Positions 9,055 through 18,934 of a stretch of DNA of 39,448 nucleotides are shown here, one piece after another. This DNA is from Cyclostephanos tholiformis (taxonomy: Eukaryota; Bacillariophyta; Thalassiosirophyceae; Thalassiosirales; Thalassiosiraceae), in contig JALLPB010000001.1 of assembly GCA_036939975.1 (NCBI GenBank), positions 1-39,448 of the forward strand, written 5' to 3'. Each line of letters starts with the position of its first letter. Within the stretch, counting starts at the first letter, position 1. A program made the translations under genes and the position numbers. Under the pieces are notes generated by a model that had not been told where the DNA came from, made no database searches, and saw nothing but the letters and a program-made list of their open reading frames with translations.

Positions 9055-10169
9055 CTTTCCCCCCACCACCACCCTCTCCGGCGTGTGGTGACGGGATGCG
9101 GGGGGGGATCCATAAAATCCAATCCTCCTCCGACCGCCCCCTGATTCGAGGGAGAGACCCTCCCCGTGTCAGCGACAGATCACCAACCACGACGGTGGTG
9201 CGAGGGACTAGTCCAGTCCAAGAAATCGCGGCTGGGATATCTGGGAGATGGTTCGCGTGCGCGGGGGTGGGGGGGGAATCATTCCCGATTGTACGAGGTT
9301 CAATATCGCCCGCCCTTGGATTTCTGGTGACGATTTGGGATCGGTTTTCATGTGTTTTTTCATTTGTAATAAATTGTCGTGCTATATGCGGGAGTGGATG
9401 CTGCAGGACGGGTGCATGAGTATTGTCGTTATGGCACCGCCATCATTCGGGAATGAATCTCCGTTCGACTAATTAACTGTAACATGGTGAGAATTGTGTC
9501 ATTGTAGGGGGTAAATTATCATTATTTGATAGGAAAATGTTCCGCCTGCTATGCCCTTGGCTGCATGCATTCTTCTTTTCTTTGCACAGTATCCGGCGTC
9601 CATGACCATTTTACTGGCTGTTTATTGATGATTCCTTTTTCTTGCATTGTACAGTAGTCTTACAGTTGTTGTACTGTTTCATGTCTATTATGGCATCCAT
9701 TCACCCATCTGCGGTGAATTTTCTCCTGGAAAACCCATCAAGTATTGAACTCACTATTTGCAACACACTTACTTAACATTTTATATCAACAGCTTAACAG
9801 GATAGCAGATATGGTCTGGGTGCAGCCAAAAAAAATCATATGAAACACCATCCAATGAGCAATTATCAATCACTCTCTAAATAAAACAGATTAATCTAAA
9901 AGGAAACATTCTAGATTTTGTGAGAAGCTGTTTTTAATCCAACCCATCATTCAATTCCTTTTTGTCCCAATATTCTTGCTGTTAGGATGGATTTGGTCAG
10001 AAAAAGTTGTGGGGGGAAGTCGGGCTTGTTCATTTGGTCCATTCCTCATCCAAAACTCTGGAAAGTACAGTATAATGTACTGTAATACCATCAAAAAAAT
10101 AACCTGTTGTGTGTTTGTGTATGCACAACAACATCATGGTGTCATCAAGAGGTGTTCACTACAGCACAC
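9055..10169. other. No recognisable gene
   Basis: The first 400 bp are G/C-rich with short C and G runs; the rest is AT-richer, unstructured sequence. No ORF in any frame shows a recognisable motif, and no RNA gene was recognised. Confidence 0.5.
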
Positions 10170-10940
10170 CAAAAAAGACACAATTGCCCAGGCATTTGCC
10201 CAGGCTATCAGGACAACAGCCGGTCCTCCCTAACCCACCAAAAACAATGAAGAGGAAGAAGCTGTTGTCATGGCCGCAGATTATGCTGCTTTCTTTGATT
10301 TCAATGAAAAAAGGGTAACAATATTATGTCAATGGAGGCAACAGTGGGGGGAGGGGACAGCAAGAACAATGAAGGGGCCAACAGCATCATTGGAGCAGTG
10401 GGGGGGATGAACCAAGTGCTGGGACAAACAACAAGGAGCAAGAGGATTATGGGATGGGGGAGGCATGGCAGAGGGTGACTAAGAAGTGTAAGTCTCAGAT
10501 GAGCAATGATGAATTACATACTTGTTTCGATTCCTATTGATGGCAGTGATAACTTTGAAGCAGCAGAAGGCAACAAAGGCAATGGCATTGGCATCAGCAT
10601 CAGCAAATGTGGCCAAGGCAACAAGGAAGAGCACCTCACCAATGACGGCAATGATGACAATGTTACTGATCTCTCAAACCCCAGTGGCATCAATCTCACC
10701 ACTTCAGAGGCAGCCGGGCTGGTAGAGGTGGGAGGTACATCCATTAGGGATGTGCCTCACCTTGATTCAAGCTCCTGCTGGATCCTTATTACTACCAATC
10801 CCAACATGTGGCATTGGAAGTTATCAAGGATCAGAAGGGGGATGATATCCTCAGGCACATTGGTAATGTACAGTTTGAGTATGTCATCAACCCACACAAT
10901 TATGACCATCTCATCCATCCAGGCATTATCCTGGCAGCAG
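10170..10940 (+). pseudogene. Decayed coding remnant, family unknown
   Basis: Pieces of protein-like sequence appear in shifting plus-strand frames: DTIAQAFAQAIRTTAG, then NEEEEAVVMAADYAAFFDF, then YGMGEAWQRVTKKCKSQM, and near the 5' LTR KDQKGDDILRHIGNVQFEYV. Stops and frameshifts separate them and the middle is Gly/Asn/Asp-rich. I do not recognise the family. It sits directly upstream of the Copia 5' LTR, so the Copia may have landed in an older element or gene. Confidence 0.3.
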
Positions 10941-10978
10941 TATTGGTGGGTTGTTAGGTAGGTTGCAAATTCTGTCTT

Positions 10979-11149
10979 TGTAGCTAGGAAAAATCATAAG
11001 CCAGGATAGTCTGGCCATCTGCCTTCCCTCAGCTGACATCACAGCCACAAATGGGGATGACCACCAGCACCCTCTTCCTCTAGCGTAGATCTGAACACAA
11101 GCTCATAAATCTAGGAGGTAAATGTTATCACCACTTGTGCTCTTCATCA
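10979..11149 (+). repeat. 5' LTR of the Copia element
   Basis: 171 bp, starting TGTAGCTAGG and ending CTCTTCATCA. It aligns without gaps to 16269-16439 with ten substitutions by eye (about 94% identity). Confidence 0.92.
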
Positions 11150-11159
11150 TACCTCCTTA

Positions 11160-12310
11160 GATGACCTAGCTCTTATAAATACTACCATTAACGATGATGC
11201 CCAAAGAGATTACCACATCCTTTGCAACAACTACATCATCATTCCAGCCTATTGTAGGCCAACCAACCAACGATGACCTCACCACACTCCGGGAGGTCCT
11301 CCACCTGCTCCTCCTTGAGATCCCGTAGGACAAACTGGGAACACACAACCTCATTGGGATCATCGAGCCAATGATATCATACACTGTCACTTGGGCCCCA
11401 ACATGCCCCCATCATTGCCAATGATGCCATACCAGCTGTCCGTGCCAGGGCTAAAGCAGAACATGATGTCCTCATCCACGATTACGCATTGTTCATTGTT
11501 TGGAGCCGCCGAGCAAGCCACGGCTAAGTTCATCCAAGATGCAGTTGACAAGCTTTGGTACCACAACCTCCATCACCATTGCTTGTTCTATACCAGCATC
11601 AAGGACAAACAACTCATCGAGCATCTTGATGCAAACTGCGGCGGCCTCCATCCTAGCGAGCTTGTCAATCTCCCCACCAAGATGATGTCATACTACAATA
11701 AAGCCATCCCCGAATACATTGACCTCCTTGAGGAAGCCCATTGAAAACTAGCCCACGCCAACCTCCCAATGTCCAATGACCAACTACTTGCCATTGCATC
11801 CACCGCAATCCTAGCCTCAGGACATTTCCCATGCCCCACCAATGAATGGGAAGCCCAACCCCGGGTCATCAAAACTTGAGCAGCTTGGAAAACATGGTGC
11901 CGTGCTACACTCATTGTGCGCAAACCTCAACTACTCACTGCTGGCACCTCCTCCTTCAGAACAGCAAATACCATCACTCAGAGAGACACAATCACTCCCA
12001 ACACATTTGCTTGCTTAGATGGGTACCTTGACAACCTCGCCTTGGCTGTCACCACTGAACACACAACACTCACTCAACTAATTGAAACCAATGCATCACT
12101 CACTGCCACGGTGGCAACCCTCATGGCCAGTGTCACGACCCTCTCGGCCGTGTATACACTTCTTGCCAATGAAAAAAAAACTCAGCCACACCACAGCCCA
12201 CAACCGGTTCCCAGGCCTCTCACCCCAAAATTGAACTTAACCCCATTGAATACTGTTGGACACACAGCTATTGGGTCAAGGTAGGCCACAACAGTGCCAC
12301 CTGAACCAAC
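11160..12310 (+). pseudogene. Copia gag with zinc-knuckle remnant
   Basis: Read across frames, this gives a gag of the longer diatom Copia type. An N-terminal segment has DLTTLREVLHLLLLEIP, then GTHNLIGIIEP. A central segment (11500-11744) has AAEQATAKFIQDAVDKLWY, LDANCGGLHPSELVNL and YYNKAIPEYIDLLEE. Next come LPMSNDQLLAIASTAILAS and AAWKTWCRATL, then a Leu/Thr-rich helical segment (TLTQLIETNASLTATVATL). Around 12248-12310 lies a Cys/His box, YCWTHS...VGHNSAT, ending in a stop where Cys is expected. Several TGA, TAG and TAA codons and at least two frame changes interrupt it. Confidence 0.8.
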
Positions 12311-12479
12311 AAAGCTGAGGACCATTAACTTTCTGCCACATGCGCCAACATCATGGGGGGAGTACTAAAGGCAAGCCAACAACTACTTGACTGTCTGGGC
12401 CAGATAGCCTGGTAGCATGCAATAACCTAAATGCCATACATGTCCTACATTTAGCCACTGTAGCCCTATCCCTTAGTCC

Positions 12480-12840
12480 ACCATCCAACAGCACTACTGC
12501 CACCATAGACACCGGAGCCTCTGACCACTACTTCATCAACTCCACCCCAATCCTAAACTTTGATCTCTTGGCCCCACGCACAACCAGCCAAACAGCTACT
12601 GGCAAGGCAAAAACTTCAATTGCCACAGCACAATTGGCACTACCAACCATACCCACCATCAAAGCAGGTACAGGACATATCATCCTGGGCTTCACAAACA
12701 AACTCCTCAGCCTTGGCAAACTATGCGATGCTGGGTGCACAGCATTCATGGACAAACACTGCCTGCTGATCCATAACAGCTCGGGTAACCAAATCCTCAC
12801 GGGAACATGTGAACCCAGGGCCCCAGGCTGTGGCGTGTCA
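12480..12840 (+). pseudogene. Copia aspartic protease remnant
   Basis: The retropepsin active-site motif DTGASDHYF (about 12508-12534) is intact in one frame and followed by NSTPILNFDLL. The body of the fold continues as GTGHIILGFTNKLLSLGKLCD and DAGCTAFMDKHCLL, which is the usual Leu-Gly-Lys-Leu-Cys-Asp/Ala-Gly-Cys segment of Copia proteases. It ends in low-complexity His/Pro-rich sequence with stops up to the integrase. Confidence 0.8.
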
Positions 12841-13228
12841 ACATTGCACCCCCTCTACATCCACAGGTGCATTTGGCCACCACATGGCCTAGCCACATGC
12901 ACACATCATCCCCAGCAATAGCCCTGCGCCAACACAGCAGGAACCTATCCCATGACCACCACTGGACCACTTGGCAACCACAGGACCTCCCCCACATGCA
13001 CACATCATCCCAAACGATAACCCCGTGCCAAACCCACCACAGCAAACCACACCCCTACCATCACAGGTGCCCATGATCCAACAAAGCCTGGCTCCGTGAC
13101 CTTCCCCCCCTACGGCACCCACTAACACAACTGCACACTCTCGTGCATACAACCTCCCGAGCATACCGGCCCTCATTTCAAACCTACATGCAACAGCAGG
13201 ATACCCTGTAAAATCTACGTGGCTAGCG

Positions 13229-14014
13229 GTGGTAAAACAAGGAGCCTACAAATCTTGGCCGAGGCTGACACCAGGACTCATATCACGCTACTGCCCAGAC
13301 TTGGTTGAAACTCATAAAGGCCATATGGCACAGCCACAACAGCACATCCACTCGACTAGCCAGCCGACACAAGTATCAATGCATCCTTCCCAGTCAACAG
13401 TTGAAATCCGCGAAATCCAACTCACTCACCTCTTCACAGATGACACTGGCCGGTTCCACCCACGTGCACAAAGTGGCAACCAATACATTATGGTGGGCCT
13501 CCACACTGCCTCAAACGCTATCTTTGTGCACCCCTTTGCATCCAAGCCCGACAGTCATCAAATCCCTGCCTACAACAACATGTATGCATGCCTCAATGCT
13601 GTTGGAGCTGCGCCCACAATCCACATAATGGACAATGAAGCAAGCTTAGCCTTCCAACATGCCATTGCCACTAACAAATGCAAACTCCAACTCGCCCCTC
13701 TCCATGTCCATTGATGTAATGTGGCAAAAAGAGCCATCCATACCTTCAAGGATCACTTTCTCACAATACTTGCTGGAACACCACCATCATTTCCTGCCAA
13801 CCATTGGGATCTCCTTATCCCCCAGGTGGAGCTCATGCTGAACCTCCTCTGCCCTACGCCCAACGCCACAGCAATGTCTGTATGGGAGGCCCTGTTTGGA
13901 CTGTTCAACTTTGATGCCACACCATTAGCCCTGCTGGATGCTGTGTCCAAATACACAATAAACCATCACTCCTCCGATCATGGGATTTCCATGCACAAGA
14001 TGTATTCTATGTAG
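13229..14014 (+). pseudogene. Copia integrase, stop and catalytic Glu changed to Lys
   Basis: The rve-type core is readable: THLFTDDTGRF with the first Asp, RAQSGNQYIMVGLH, HIMDNEASLAFQ with the second Asp, then LAPLHVH followed by TGA. After the stop comes CNVAKRAIHTFKDHF, where active members have Glu in the place of this Lys. The remainder (FPANHWDLLIPQVELMLNLL, FNFDATPLALL) is the normal C-terminal part of the core. From 14015 to 14808 only degenerate linker sequence remains, with the weak RT-proximal motif AKHIALPIMDATTGHMLKHR around 14530-14600. Confidence 0.88.
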
Positions 14015-14808
14015 GGCTGACCCTCCAACACTACCGCTGCTATCGGGTCCTCACCAAAGAATCACGTGCTGTCATTGTTAGCAATGCTGTCAAATTTTGC
14101 CCCCATAATCTTCCAACACCACACATTACCGCCAAGGACAAGATTATCCATGCATTACCGGCAATAAACACGACCATTGGTTGTATGACACCTGCACTTG
14201 CCGATGAGCAATTGAATGCCATTGAAACACTCCGCTCCATCCTCAAACAATACATGCAGCAACGTATGACAACACCACCTCCAGTGGTGCCTGCACTTGT
14301 ATCCACGCCACTACCCACTCCAGGAATGCCACCTCCAGGTGTGCTATCAACCCCAATCCCCATGGCAACACCCCCAGCAAATATTGCAGGCAATGACAGA
14401 TGGACACAAGTTCAACGTGGACAGTGACACATCAACTTAGACAATGCACCCATAGCCACCCACACACGGGCAATATTGGCCACCTTGAACCAATTTGCCC
14501 TACTTGCAGATGCAGCCCCCAACACTGCCCCCAACAACATGGCCAAGCACATAGCCCTCCCCATCATGGATGCCACTACAGGTCATATGCTCAAACACCG
14601 CCAACACCGAAGCCACCCGGAATATAAAGCCATATGGGACACCTCCTATGCCAATGAACTCGGTCAACTTTGCCAAGGCATTGGCACAAAAGAAACCAAT
14701 CCCACTGCCAAATGCATCAAAGGCACCAACACATTCTGCCCCATCAAACACAGTGACCCCAGACAGGCACCATGACATAACATACACACGTGTTGTCTGT
14801 GAGGTCAG

Positions 14809-16134
14809 ATGAGGTCAGACCCCAATTGGACTCGTATTACCATTGGCGGAAACCGGTTATGCTACCCGGGAGACACTGGCACCAAAACCAGTTCACTCAA
14901 ACTGGTAAAACTACAAATAAACACTGTCTTGTCCACCATGGATGCGCATTTTGCCTCTTTTGACATTTCCAACTTCTACATTGGCACACCTCTTGATCGA
15001 CCGGAATACGTACGCATCAACCTTATGGACATTCCTGCTGAATTCACCAATGAATACAATTGACCCTATTTGCTCACAACGGTTGGGTTTACTTTGAGAT
15101 CACTAAAGGAGTCTACGGTCTCAAACAGGCCGGCAAACTGGCCAATGACTTACTCACAGAATGGCTCCATACCTTCAAATACTTCCAATAGGACATAACT
15201 CCAGCATTCTATGGCATCACAAATGGCACCCCATATCTTTTCTTCTCATCATCGATGACTTTGGAATCAAATTCGTTGGTCAATGTCATGCCGATCACCT
15301 ACTACACGTGCTCCAAAAACACTACACAGTCACAACAGACTGGACAGGCACCAAATTTGCCGGCATTGACCTTACCTGGGACTACACTAAGCGTACATGT
15401 CACTTATCAATGCAAAACTACATTAATGACCTGCTCCTAAAGTACTACCACCCCAAACCCTGCAAGCCAAAACACTCACCTCATGCACACCGTGAAATCA
15501 TCTACGGTGCAAAAGAGCAAACCCTTCCTGATGCAGACACATCAGCTCCCCTTGACTCAGTGGAGGTCAAGAAGCGCATCCGGGGCATCATCGGTTCCCT
15601 CCTCTATTATACCCGAGCTGTGGACAACAAACTACTGGCAACACTCAGTGCCATCAGCTCTCAACAAGCACAAGCCACTGAAAACACAGCCAATGCAGTC
15701 AACCAACTCCTCGACTATGTTGCCACATACCCATCAGATGGTATCACCTATCGCGCCGGTGACATGATTCTAGCAGCCCACTCTGATGCAAGTTTTCTCA
15801 CAGAAACAGGTTCACGCAGTTGAGCGGGTGCACACATCTTCCCATCCGAGGATGACCCAATTCCCCAGAACAATGGACCGGTACTCACCATTTCAAAAAT
15901 CCTCAAATTCATCATGGCATCGGCAGCGGATGCAGAACGTGCCGTGCTTTACACCACAGCCCGGGAAATGATACCCCTCCGAAATGCCCTTGAAGAAATG
16001 GGATGGAAACAACCCCAATCACCCATTCAGACTGACAACTCTGCCGCCTCTGGCTTCATCAGCGATACAATAATCCAATGCCAGATGAAAATGATTTGGA
16101 TGCGCCTCCATTGGCTCCGGTGCCGTGCAGCCTA
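14809..16134 (+). pseudogene. Copia reverse transcriptase and RNase H, fragmented
   Basis: RT fingers/palm: SSLKLVKLQINTVLSTMDAHF, then FASFDISNFYIGTPL (first catalytic Asp), a stop at 15061, and in another frame LLIIDDFGIKFVG at about 15240-15280, the YVDD-box equivalent. These are followed by KFAGIDLTWDY, RGIIGSLLYYTRAVD and LLDYVATYPSDG. RNase H has AAHSDASFLTETGSRS with a TGA where Arg is expected. It continues with SAADAERAVLYTTAREMIPL, QTDNSAASGF and MRLHWLRCR. At least two frame changes and several stops are present. Confidence 0.88.
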
Positions 16135-16268
16135 AAGTCGATTCCAATTCTATTGGAGCAAAGGAACAAACAACATGCTGGTGGACTAATCACCCACCCA
16201 CCTACCACCTGGCCCACCGGAACACACATGCTGGGTGAACCCATCGCACACCTGTGCCTGTGGGGGTG

Positions 16269-16439
16269 TGTAGCTAGGTAAGATCATAAGCCAGGATAGT
16301 CTGGCCATCTGCCTTCCCTCAGCTGACGTCACAGCCACAAATGGGGATTACCACCAGCACCCTCTTCCTCTAGTGTAGATCGGAGCACAAGCTCATAAAT
16401 GTAGGAGGTAAATGTTATCACCACTCGTGCTCTTCTTCA
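16269..16439 (+). repeat. 3' LTR of the Copia element
   Basis: 171 bp, TGTAGCTAGG to CTCTTCTTCA, matching the 5' LTR without gaps. The 310 bp after it, up to the end of the next gene, are AT-rich and hold no gene. Confidence 0.92.
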
Positions 16440-16749
16440 TGCTTAAATTATTATTATGACATCAACAAGCCTAAAATATAAAATATAAGAAAGGGTGATA
16501 ACGCCAGAGTGTTGAGGCTCAGTCGTTTCTAAAAATAGAAATGGTTTTAGATAGAGAAATATTTTAATTCAAATGTCTCATCCATCGTTCCAATCGCTTA
16601 CATGGCACACCAATGACCAATGCACTTTGGAAACCACCCCCCTCTCTCGGGGCACTGTGTATACTCATGTCTACGTTGAGTTTTTGGCGCGATCTTACCC
16701 CCACTCATGTCACTACTATCTACCTCTCACACTATTATGTAGAGAGTTT

Positions 16750-18354
16750 TTAAACGCTCTTCTCCACGTAGTATCCGTGATGTTGGGCAAATGGCATCCA
16801 GCCGCTGTACGAATTCCACTGATCCCCGGTATACACATACGGACTGCAATCCCTCGGGAAGCCGACGGGATGGGAGAAGTAATCGTAATTGCAATACTGC
16901 CACTTGTTCGTACCGGACAATGCATCCTCGTACGATCCGTACAGTTCGAAGTCCACGTTCAGCACGTTCATGTACGACGCCCAACGATTCATGAACATGT
17001 CGAGGAAGTAAACCTCCCCGTTGGTGATATTGGTACCGGGGGGGGGAAGGGGCGTGATGCGCTTGTAATAGATATCGCGATGGACGGGGGAGGTGCAGGA
17101 ATGACAAATGCGACGTATGATGCAGTGTCTATCCTTCGACGATGTCAAACAGGACGTGACTTGGGCGCGAAAGTCGGCATCGGCCAACGTGGCATTGGGC
17201 TGGGGGGGCAGGAAGAGCGTGCCCATGCCGATGACCTGATCCCAAATCGCGTCGTCGGCCGTGACGTAACGGGATGGATCGGAATTCTCGATTAGGAATT
17301 GTTCCTCCATGAGGTACGTCGACAGGTCGGACGCGCACATGTTCTCGCCGACGAGGTGGGCGTCGATCGCGTTACCGCCGATCTTCGACTTGTAATTCCC
17401 CGCCAGATCCAGACCGCCGTCGCAATCGGCGTATACGATATTCGCCTCGTTCGAGGCGCTGACGTATCCGTCGCGGTAGGTGAAGACGTTCGTGACGGGG
17501 CCGGTCCTAGTCGCGGTGCGGCAGGACGCCGACTCGACCACGGGCATGTGCTCGATGCAGCCGCACATGGGCGCGCCGGGCACGCCCTTCTTGTACCCCC
17601 TGGTCAGCGTATTGCGTAGGCTTACATCGTACATCATGTTCCCGACGAGGTCGACGTTATCATCGGTCCAGGTGAAGCCGACGCAGTGCGCCGGCGTGGA
17701 CTCGTCGCCGGGGAAGACGCTCCAGCCGTTCGCGACGTGATTGCTCTGGGGACTATCGCGGAGGTCGTGACGGCAGACGTCCGTGATCGAAGCATCGGTC
17801 ATTTCGAATCCGTCCTCGGTGCCGTCGTTCGTGAAGCAGCACATGACGGTTTGGAGGTCGCAGCCAGTCTCGAGATTCATATTCGCGGGATAACCGTTAT
17901 TTCCCAATCCGTTCTGCTGGTTGTACTTGACCCGAGCGGCATACTCGGGGAATGCGATAACCGCCCTCGACGCTAAGTTATCCTCGAAGCGCTGGAGATT
18001 CCCGGACGTGACGTGCCACGACGACGGATCCGCATCGACGAAATCGCCACCCCCCGCGAAGTACCTCCGATCGCGTTGGTAGGTACCGAGGATCTCGACG
18101 AATTGGACGGGAACGTCGTACTCGCACATGGCGGATACCAGCGCCTCGATCTCCGTTTGGTCCTTGCCGGGGAAGAGCTCGGACGTGGTACAATCGGGGG
18201 ACAACGATTGCGCGAACGCGGAGTAGGTGCATTCGCCCACGAAGGAAGAAACGACGCTGGACGGGGTGCACGCGGCATCGACGGCGCCGCCACGGCGGAA
18301 TGCGCCATGGCTGAGCAGGGCCAGGGTGAGAGCGTATGCGCTGAGCTTGGACAT
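16750..18354 (-). CDS. Secreted cysteine-rich protein, paralog A (534 aa)
   Basis: Single exon from the ATG at 18354. The N-terminus MSKLSAYALTLALLSHGAF is a signal peptide, probably cleaved near AVDA|ACTP. The protein shares the core layout of two larger paralogs at 18935 and 28334. Common elements are a CC-containing segment (TVMCCFTNDG), FPGDESTPAHCVGFTWTDD, then TRGYKKGVPGAPMCGCIEHMP, then RRICHSCTSPVHRDIYYKR, and finally FELYGSYEDALSGTNKWQYC with a Cys-Ser-Pro. It is the most diverged of the three, lacks the inserted CATxYDENC segment, and ends without the DUF1349-like domains found in the others. About 20 Cys residues suggest disulfides. I recognise no enzyme family; it may act in the wall or extracellular matrix. 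It is divergent from paralog B across ~580 bp. Confidence 0.85.
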   Translation of the reverse strand: MSKLSAYALTLALLSHGAFRRGGAVDAACTPSSVVSSFVGECTYSAFAQSLSPDCTTSELFPGKDQTEIEALVSAMCEYDVPVQFVEILGTYQRDRRYFAGGGDFVDADPSSWHVTSGNLQRFEDNLASRAVIAFPEYAARVKYNQQNGLGNNGYPANMNLETGCDLQTVMCCFTNDGTEDGFEMTDASITDVCRHDLRDSPQSNHVANGWSVFPGDESTPAHCVGFTWTDDNVDLVGNMMYDVSLRNTLTRGYKKGVPGAPMCGCIEHMPVVESASCRTATRTGPVTNVFTYRDGYVSASNEANIVYADCDGGLDLAGNYKSKIGGNAIDAHLVGENMCASDLSTYLMEEQFLIENSDPSRYVTADDAIWDQVIGMGTLFLPPQPNATLADADFRAQVTSCLTSSKDRHCIIRRICHSCTSPVHRDIYYKRITPLPPPGTNITNGEVYFLDMFMNRWASYMNVLNVDFELYGSYEDALSGTNKWQYCNYDYFSHPVGFPRDCSPYVYTGDQWNSYSGWMPFAQHHGYYVEKSV

Positions 18355-18934
18355 GATGGATTCGGGTGTTGTTGGGGGAAAATTAATAATATTGTATTTT
18401 TTATGATGGAAGTAGTGGGAGGGTGAGGTTTGGGGGAAGCGTCGCAGAAATTATGAGCACTCCATAAACCTAGAAAATAAGAAAAAAATTAACATCATAC
18501 ACTATCAAGAGAAAAAATCGAGTCCCCCCTTGATTTGCTAGTCGTCAATTTTTAATGGGCTGGTTTATAGCGCAACACAGACCCTTGTATCGTGCTACTA
18601 CTCGGGGCCTGTTCGATGACAAGCGTTGTGACTTGTGGAATCCCTCTTCGGAGTCACGTTTTGAGTCACAAGGAGTCCCTCACAAAAAGATTCTATTAGT
18701 CACATTAAATCCCGAACAAAAAGACACCACCCCCAACAACACATCGTGCGATATCTCTCTCTCTCTTATGATGTGTTTGTGATTCTCTGCCGCGCGGGCG
18801 GTGTCCCTCTCGCCTCCATAATTTTAACTTTGAGCATCCCCCATACATCTCAAAAACGTTTCATCGAACATTCCAACTTGCAGCAACACCAATCCCGACG
18901 CATATCATCACAAAAATATCATCCCATTCGCTAC
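18355..18934. promoter_or_regulatory. Divergent intergenic region between secreted paralogs A and B
   Basis: About 580 bp lie between start codons transcribed in opposite directions, so it must hold both promoters. It contains A-rich patches and a TCTCTCTCT run near 18755. An upstream ATG at 18745-18747 is in frame with paralog B and would add 63 residues, but the signal peptide lies at the later ATGs, so those 63 residues are treated as 5' UTR. No specific binding site can be named. Confidence 0.4.

Larger units (their letters stand above)
10979..16439 (+). mobile_element. Full-length degenerate Ty1/Copia LTR retrotransposon
   Basis: Two 171-bp direct repeats (TG...CA) bracket gag, a zinc-knuckle remnant, aspartic protease, integrase, reverse transcriptase and RNase H in that order, which is the Copia order. 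Every coding part has stops or frameshifts, so the copy is dead. The 5-bp flanks (GTCTT left, TGCTT right) do not match exactly, so the target duplication is lost or mutated. I see no clear primer-binding site after 11149. The DNA is strongly enriched in TG/CA and poor in CpG compared with the neighbouring genes. Confidence 0.9.

Noticed and set aside
18746..18934. Upstream in-frame start adding 63 residues to paralog B
   Set aside because: The signal peptide lies after the ATGs at 18935-18953, and an added 63-residue leader would bury it.
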